A stretch of DNA of 35,565 nucleotides, from the NCBI GenBank assembly GCA_964465385.1, contig CAYXIM010000007.1:1-35565 (forward strand), in the 5' to 3' direction. Both the position numbers and the translations under genes were made by a program. Shown here one piece after another: positions 31,669 to 35,565 of this stretch. Below the pieces are notes generated by a model, which saw only the letters and a program-made list of their open reading frames with translations, was not told the origin of the DNA and did no database searches. The stretch's first letter is position 1; each line of letters opens with the position of its first letter. The stretch comes from JAAYBY01 sp964465385. GTDB taxonomy: Bacteria; Bacillota; Clostridia; Saccharofermentanales; UBA5734.

Positions 31669-31773
31669 AGAATAGGTGTGTCACAAGATGAACCCTTAGG
31701 AACAGGTTGCACAAGCCAGAAGATGAAAAGACTTGTGGCACAGGTGGCACAACCATTTTTCAGGAGGTACAAA

Positions 31774-33471
31774 ATGGGCAAGAGAATTCTAATCGTCGGC
31801 GGCGTCGCGGGCGGCGCATCAGTTGCTGCTCGTGCAAGAAGGCTGGATGAATCAGCTGAAATTATCATGTTTGAAAGGGGTCCTGATGTCTCTTTCTCCA
31901 ACTGTGCACTTCCCTTTCACCTGTGTGGCATCATCGAAAAATGCAGCGATCTGGTGTTGATGCATCCAGCACAATTTAAAAACCAGTACAACATTGAAGC
32001 CCGTGTTCTCAATGAAGTCATTGGCATCAACCGCAAAGAACGAACCGTGCGCGTCAAAAACCTGAAAACAGGGGAAGAATACCAAGAAAGCTATGATGTG
32101 CTTGTCCTGTCTCCAGGGGCCAACCCCATCATGCCCAAGAGCATTGAAGGCATTGACAAAAAACACGTGTTTGCCGTGCGCAATGTTGTGGATATCAATA
32201 AAATCACAAGTTACCTGGCAAACCACAGCGTTGAAGACGTGGTGGTTGTCGGTGGTGGGTTCATCGGTGTTGAGGTCGCCGAAAACCTGAAGATGGCCAA
32301 CCAGAAAGTAACCTTGGTTGAAGCTCTGGACCAGATCATGAATCCGTTCGATCTGGATATGGCGCAAATCCTTCACAAAGAAATGCACGATCAGGGTGTA
32401 GACCTGATTTTAAGCGACAGCGTGGTCAAAATCACCGATGACCAGGTGATTTTGAAATCAGGCCGTTCCATCAAAGCCCAGGCGGTCATCATGTCCATCG
32501 GTGTCTTCCCTGAAACCACCCTGGCAAAGGACGCAGGCATCGAGATTGGCGAAACAGGTGGCATCAAGGTTGACCATAACTACAAAACAAACGATGACCA
32601 CATTTATGCCGTTGGTGACGCCATTGAAGTTTACCACCGTATCAGCAGTCAGAAGACACGTCTGGCCATGGCCGGACCGGCCCAGCGCCAGGCACGGGCT
32701 GCAGCAGATCACATCTATGGTATCCCGCACAACAACAACGGGGTCATCGGCTCTTCTGTGGTCAAGATCTTTGATCTGAATGCCGCTGCAACCGGTCTGA
32801 ATGAAAAAGCAGCCAAGGCATCTGGTATTAATTACGACTTTGTTTACGTCATCCCTGGAGACAAGGTCAGCTTGATGCCCGATGCCCATCCCATGCATTT
32901 CAAACTTTTGTATGAATACCCGACTGGACGCCTGCTGGGCGCCCAGGCCATCGGCAAAGGCAATGTCGACAAGCGCGTTGACGTCATCGCTGCCATGATC
33001 ACCCGCAGTGGGACCCTTGAAGACCTCAAAGAGCTTGAGCTGTGTTACTCGCCCTGGTATGGCACAGCCAAAGACGTGGTTAACCACGCCGGCCTGGTCG
33101 GTCTGAACCTGCTCTACGGCCGTTTCAAGCAAGTCCCGGTCACCAAAATCCGTGAGCTGGTTGAAAACAACGCCATCATCATTGATGTCCGTGAACCAGA
33201 TGAATTTGAGGCTGGCCATGTGATCAACGCCATCAACATCCCTTTGAGCGAATTCCGTGACCGCCTGGATGAAATCCCCAAAGACCAGCCTGTTTACCTG
33301 CATTGCCGCTCCTCACAGCGCAGCTACAATGCAGTCAGAGCGCTGATCGGGCATGGGTATGACCAAGCCTACAACATCTCCGGTTCTTTCCTGGGCCTGT
33401 GCTGCCATGATTATTTCCTGGACCAGACAACCGGGCGCAAAAAGATTGTGACCGAATATAACTTTGATTAA
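31774..33471 (+). CDS. cdr: CoA-disulfide reductase with C-terminal rhodanese domain
   Basis: A 565-residue flavoprotein. The N-terminus has the FAD motif IVGGVAGGASVAARARR and the single active-site cysteine in SFSNCALPF (Cys44). An NAD(P)H motif (VVVVGGGFIGVEVAE) is in the middle, and the dimerisation domain ends near residue 450. The tail is a rhodanese domain (IIDVREPDEFEAGHV) with its active-site cysteine in HCRSSQRS (Cys511). Such CoADR-rhodanese fusions reduce CoA disulfide, CoA persulfide or polysulfide with NAD(P)H, in thiol balance or sulfur reduction. AGGAGG precedes the ATG. The longer frame adds 50 residues before that site and was rejected. Confidence 0.93.
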   Translation: MGKRILIVGGVAGGASVAARARRLDESAEIIMFERGPDVSFSNCALPFHLCGIIEKCSDLVLMHPAQFKNQYNIEARVLNEVIGINRKERTVRVKNLKTGEEYQESYDVLVLSPGANPIMPKSIEGIDKKHVFAVRNVVDINKITSYLANHSVEDVVVVGGGFIGVEVAENLKMANQKVTLVEALDQIMNPFDLDMAQILHKEMHDQGVDLILSDSVVKITDDQVILKSGRSIKAQAVIMSIGVFPETTLAKDAGIEIGETGGIKVDHNYKTNDDHIYAVGDAIEVYHRISSQKTRLAMAGPAQRQARAAADHIYGIPHNNNGVIGSSVVKIFDLNAAATGLNEKAAKASGINYDFVYVIPGDKVSLMPDAHPMHFKLLYEYPTGRLLGAQAIGKGNVDKRVDVIAAMITRSGTLEDLKELELCYSPWYGTAKDVVNHAGLVGLNLLYGRFKQVPVTKIRELVENNAIIIDVREPDEFEAGHVINAINIPLSEFRDRLDEIPKDQPVYLHCRSSQRSYNAVRALIGHGYDQAYNISGSFLGLCCHDYFLDQTTGRKKIVTEYNFD

Positions 33472-33499
33472 GGCTGCAGATCCCTGTTAAAAACAAGCA

Positions 33500-33537
33500 A
33501 GCCCCCGGTAGCACATAGCGGCCGGGGGCTTTGTTTT
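33500..33537 (+). terminator. Bidirectional terminator between convergent genes
   Basis: AGCCCCCGG and CCGGGGGCT flank a 13-base loop and are followed by TTGTTTTC on the plus strand. On the minus strand the stem is followed by TGCTTGTTTTT. It serves the CoA-disulfide reductase gene and probably the convergent gene at 33563. Confidence 0.8.
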
Positions 33538-33562
33538 CAAACGGTCATGGGCGTCTGCTGGA

Positions 33563-34243
33563 TCAGTGGGTCTCTGCTTCAAACGCCACCCTGCGACTGG
33601 GGCACCTGGCCCTGGGGCACAAGCGGCAGTTTTCAAACGCGGTGGTGCTTGAAAAATAAAAACCCGACACAGATTTAGAGGGCAACATCAGGCACGAATC
33701 GGTCAACGTGACCCCAATAGCCTCGCTGGCTGGGCCCAACAGGGCAAAAAGGCTTTGCTGTCCGGTAACCGGCCACTGGGCCAGTGAACCGGGGTTCATC
33801 TGTGAAAAACCACCCTGCTTGAAATAACGGTCTCCTGTATCCGTGCGCAAAGCCAAAAGACACTGGGCCAGGAAATGCTGTTTGATTTCATCCGCCCAGT
33901 AACGGTCAATGTAGTCATCGAACGTGTCTGACCAGGCTTCCAGCTCCTGGCCGCAAGTTGCCAGATAGACAACGATCTGCTGGCTATCTGCCAGGTTCTG
34001 GCGCACCAGCGGCGATTCAATCCAGTAGTTGTCAATCCGGATGGCCCAGTCATTTTTCTCGTCGATCGTGGCTAACACCTGGGCGTACTTAGGCTTGGCA
34101 AGCAAGATGGCCTCATCTAAAAGCGCCAGCACCCTGGCCTGATGCTCATCTTCTGGATCCTTATGAAAATGCAGCCTGTCGAAAAGAGCCGTTTCATCAC
34201 GGTTGATCGCAACCTGTGTTTGAATCCTGCGTTCAAAAGCCAT
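33563..34243 (-). CDS. Cobalamin-dependent methionine synthase activation-domain protein
   Basis: A 226-residue protein similar to the reactivation domain of MetH, found as a stand-alone protein in anaerobes. The typical segments are ATCGQELEAW, GFSQMNPGSLAQWPVTGQQ and IGVTLTDSCLMLPSKSVSGF. The C-terminus has a cysteine cluster, ENCRLCPRARCPSRR, which may bind an Fe-S centre or a metal. It is thought to help keep cobalamin in methionine synthase active by reductive methylation. The ATG at 34243 is chosen; a GTG at 34252 is possible. The gene starts within about 15 bases of the upstream stop and has no clear ribosome site of its own. Confidence 0.78.
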   Translation of the reverse strand: MAFERRIQTQVAINRDETALFDRLHFHKDPEDEHQARVLALLDEAILLAKPKYAQVLATIDEKNDWAIRIDNYWIESPLVRQNLADSQQIVVYLATCGQELEAWSDTFDDYIDRYWADEIKQHFLAQCLLALRTDTGDRYFKQGGFSQMNPGSLAQWPVTGQQSLFALLGPASEAIGVTLTDSCLMLPSKSVSGFYFSSTTAFENCRLCPRARCPSRRVAFEAETH

Positions 34244-34255
34244 GGCGCGCACCGA

Positions 34256-34738
34256 TCAATAGGGTTCACGTGTGCCGAATTCGGCGTCTTCGACCCAGTC
34301 ATCAGCATGACGGACCAACGTGAACAGTTCATCAAAGAGCGACAAGTGTTTTTTCTCCTCATGGATCAGGAAGGCCAAGAGACGCCGGGCAGCCGGATCG
34401 GTCGCCTGATCCAGCAGGCCTTGGTATAGTTCAATGCTTTTTTGTTCCAGGTCCATGGCCTTTCGATAAACATCCATTTGTCTGGGTATGGAGGCAACAT
34501 CATTTTTAAAATCTGGCAACTGGCTGTAGATATCGTCATTTGCAGTCAAATCAGTCCAGGCGTTGTTTTCAGGCTTTTTCTCCTGATATGCCTGCAACAG
34601 GGCCCTGTGTTTTTCTTCAGCTGACACAAGGATGTCAAAGGCGCGTGCGATGGGTTGGCCCTTGAACCGTTCCGCCTGCTCGCGATAATAACGGGCGGCA
34701 TCTTCTTCCATTTGGATGGCAAAATCGATGGTTTGCAT
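34256..34738 (-). CDS. Ferritin-like/rubrerythrin-family diiron protein
   Basis: A 160-residue four-helix protein with the pattern of a diiron site: Glu11 in MEEDAARYY, the ExxH of AEEKH (Glu41, His44), Glu99 in LEQKSIELY and the ExxH of HEEKKH (Glu128, His131). There is no rubredoxin domain, so it is an erythrin- or ferritin-like protein rather than full rubrerythrin. It probably handles peroxide or iron in the cytoplasm. The ATG at 34738 has AGGAGG in front; the longer frame adds 18 residues. It has its own promoter with a palindrome in the spacer and is co-transcribed with the MetH-activation-like gene. Confidence 0.85.
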   Translation of the reverse strand: MQTIDFAIQMEEDAARYYREQAERFKGQPIARAFDILVSAEEKHRALLQAYQEKKPENNAWTDLTANDDIYSQLPDFKNDVASIPRQMDVYRKAMDLEQKSIELYQGLLDQATDPAARRLLAFLIHEEKKHLSLFDELFTLVRHADDWVEDAEFGTREPY

Positions 34739-34790
34739 GAAGGTCCTCCTTTTGCCCTGCGGGCATCTGTTGGCTTCAAAAGGTATCACC

Positions 34791-34819
34791 ATTTTACCTG
34801 TACAGGCCTACTCTGACAA
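34791..34819 (-). promoter_or_regulatory. Promoter of the diiron protein operon with a spacer palindrome
   Basis: On the minus strand TTGTCA (34814-34819) and TAAAAT (34791-34796) are 17 bases apart. The spacer carries the palindrome CCTGTACAGG (34797-34806) right next to the -10, which looks like an operator for a repressor. Confidence 0.65.
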
Positions 34820-34868
34820 GCGGCGCCAAAAGAGGCTGCTTTTCTTTTTCTCGACCAACCGCTGACGG

Positions 34869-35565
34869 TCAGGTTGATTCCTGCGGTTCAGGAGGCTCCA
34901 GAGAGCGGCCATAGCCCACACAGCCGGGACCGTGGCGTTCCCTGATGGCATCAAGCACCTGATCGATGGGCCCGCATTCTGCCGCCGCGTTCTGGTCATC
35001 CAGATCAAACAAAGACAGTTGTTGGCCTGAGCCGGTCTGCTCAAACTGTGACAGGCTGACTCCAATCAACCTGAGCGGTCGTCGATCAACCCAATTTTTT
35101 TCCAACAGCTTCCTGGCGGCATCATAAATCTCATGGGTTGAAGCGGTTGCAGGAAGTGGCGTTTGTCGGGTGATGGTTCGAAAAGCCTTGTCTCGAAGCG
35201 TCAGCTGGACCAGCTGACCCTTTCGCCCTTGTTGACGCACCGTCTGGCCAATGTCGTCCGACAGCTGCATGAGCACCCGGTCAACGGCTAGGCGGTCGGT
35301 CAGGTCTTTCGCAAAGGTGGTCGACCGGCCCACCGACTTGGCCTGGTCTGCCCTGCGCGGCACCACCGGGTCATTGTCAATACCCTGCGCATGCCGGTGA
35401 AGCGCGGCCCCTGTCTTGCCCAGTTTCTGAATCAGATAACTTTCTTCAAGGGCCGCCAAGTCACCCACCGTTTGAATGCCCAACTGCTGCAGGCTTTGAC
35501 GGGTCTTGCGACCCACGCCATGCAGAGCCCCCACCGGTAGAGGCCACAATTTTTCTGCAACCTGC
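34869..35565 (-). CDS. dinB: DNA polymerase IV (DinB), C-terminal part
   Basis: The gene runs off the right edge and only the last 231 or so residues are visible. They begin with the thumb-region helix-hairpin-helix VGALHGVGRKTRQSLQQLGI, typical of Y-family polymerases (LWPLPV just before it). The little-finger domain follows, with VGRSTTFAKDLTD and the RPLRLIGVSLSQFE segment. The C-terminal QLSLFD is a beta-clamp-binding motif. The catalytic palm and finger domains lie outside the window. DinB bypasses DNA lesions with low fidelity. Confidence 0.9.
   Translation of the reverse strand, partial: QVAEKLWPLPVGALHGVGRKTRQSLQQLGIQTVGDLAALEESYLIQKLGKTGAALHRHAQGIDNDPVVPRRADQAKSVGRSTTFAKDLTDRLAVDRVLMQLSDDIGQTVRQQGRKGQLVQLTLRDKAFRTITRQTPLPATASTHEIYDAARKLLEKNWVDRRPLRLIGVSLSQFEQTGSGQQLSLFDLDDQNAAAECGPIDQVLDAIRERHGPGCVGYGRSLEPPEPQEST

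Noticed and set aside
31734..31753. Rex-type redox repressor site (TTGTG...CACAA) before CoA-disulfide reductase
   Set aside because: The spacing gives a 20-base site instead of the 18-base consensus, and the inner bases do not fit TTGTGAANNNNTTCACAA.
32458..33303. 281-residue open frame antisense to CoA-disulfide reductase
   Set aside because: It lies wholly within a clearly recognised gene and has no recognisable domain; a GC-rich third-position shadow is a better explanation.
34797..34806. LexA or CopY/BlaI operator
   Set aside because: CCTGTACAGG lacks the eight-base spacing of a CTGT-N8-ACAG site and does not fit TACANNTGTA; the regulator stays unnamed.
1..35565. CRISPR array, insertion sequence, prophage or toxin-antitoxin genes
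   Set aside because: No repeat-spacer array, transposase, integrase, phage structural gene or toxin-like small gene pair was seen.

Overview
The window looks like chromosome of an anaerobic Bacillota (Clostridia-like) bacterium of fairly high GC. The signs are strong AGGAGG-type ribosome binding sites, a GlpP-type glycerol antiterminator, a ferredoxin/NAD(P) NfnAB pair, a CoA-disulfide reductase with a rhodanese tail, a cobalamin-dependent methionine synthase reactivation protein, and lipoproteins with Gram-positive-style lipoboxes. Apart from two tRNAs nearly everything is protein-coding. There is no phage, transposon or CRISPR array, and no gap longer than about 300 bases.

Layout. Positions 1-3314 (minus): a glycerol-3-phosphate oxidation operon made of a GlpA-like dehydrogenase, an FAD/NAD oxidoreductase, a DUF1667 cysteine protein and the start of GlpP, behind a consensus promoter and a leader terminator that GlpP could control. 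3543-4685 (plus): a membrane diguanylate cyclase. 4665-7742 (minus): nfnA-nfnB plus a fumarylacetoacetase-family hydrolase. 7998-10941 (plus): transketolase and an N-acetylneuraminate-lyase-like aldolase. 11058-15046 (plus): two subunits of a heterodimeric ABC exporter, the first with a degenerate ATP site. 15047-16917 (minus): an RNA cyclic phosphodiesterase and a transglutaminase-like lipoprotein. 16976-17716 (plus): an unrecognised C39-like cysteine-peptidase-fold protein. 17658-20343 (minus): hflC, hflK and cutC. 20544-20741: tRNA-Leu(UAA) and initiator tRNA-fMet. 20959-22816 (plus): an aldo/keto reductase and a VanX-like M15 peptidase. 22813-25148 (minus): a small unknown protein, then the permease and binding protein of a glycine-betaine transporter. 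25443-27871 (minus): a polar amino acid ABC transporter. 28027-29661 (minus): a two-thioredoxin-fold protein and thioredoxin reductase. 29852-31054 (plus): the glycine-betaine ATPase. 31259-33471 (plus): a zinc-ribbon protein and CoA-disulfide reductase. 33563-35565 (minus): a MetH-reactivation-like protein, a ferritin-like diiron protein and the C-terminal part of DinB.

How the genes work together. Redox and thiol metabolism dominates: NfnAB for NADPH/ferredoxin balance, a TrxR-PDO pair that resembles a split AhpF, CoA-disulfide reductase, and a diiron protein. Osmolyte and amino-acid uptake forms a second block, in which the glycine-betaine transporter is split over two transcription units.

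The most interesting points are: (1) the amino-acid binding protein appears to be a circular permutation, with the segment that normally ends this family placed right after the lipobox; (2) its promoter carries two perfect 14-bp ARG-box matches 31 bp apart, which predicts ArgR control and an arginine-type substrate; (3) the glycerol operon has a leader terminator while encoding GlpP as a downstream gene; (4) nfnA has a promoter and ribosome binding site inside its longest reading frame, which resets its start; (5) two terminators 1.1 kb apart share sequence and differ by a compensatory base-pair change; (6) several convergent genes overlap or abut with no terminator between them. I found no clearly new multi-gene system, so these are leads rather than proof.
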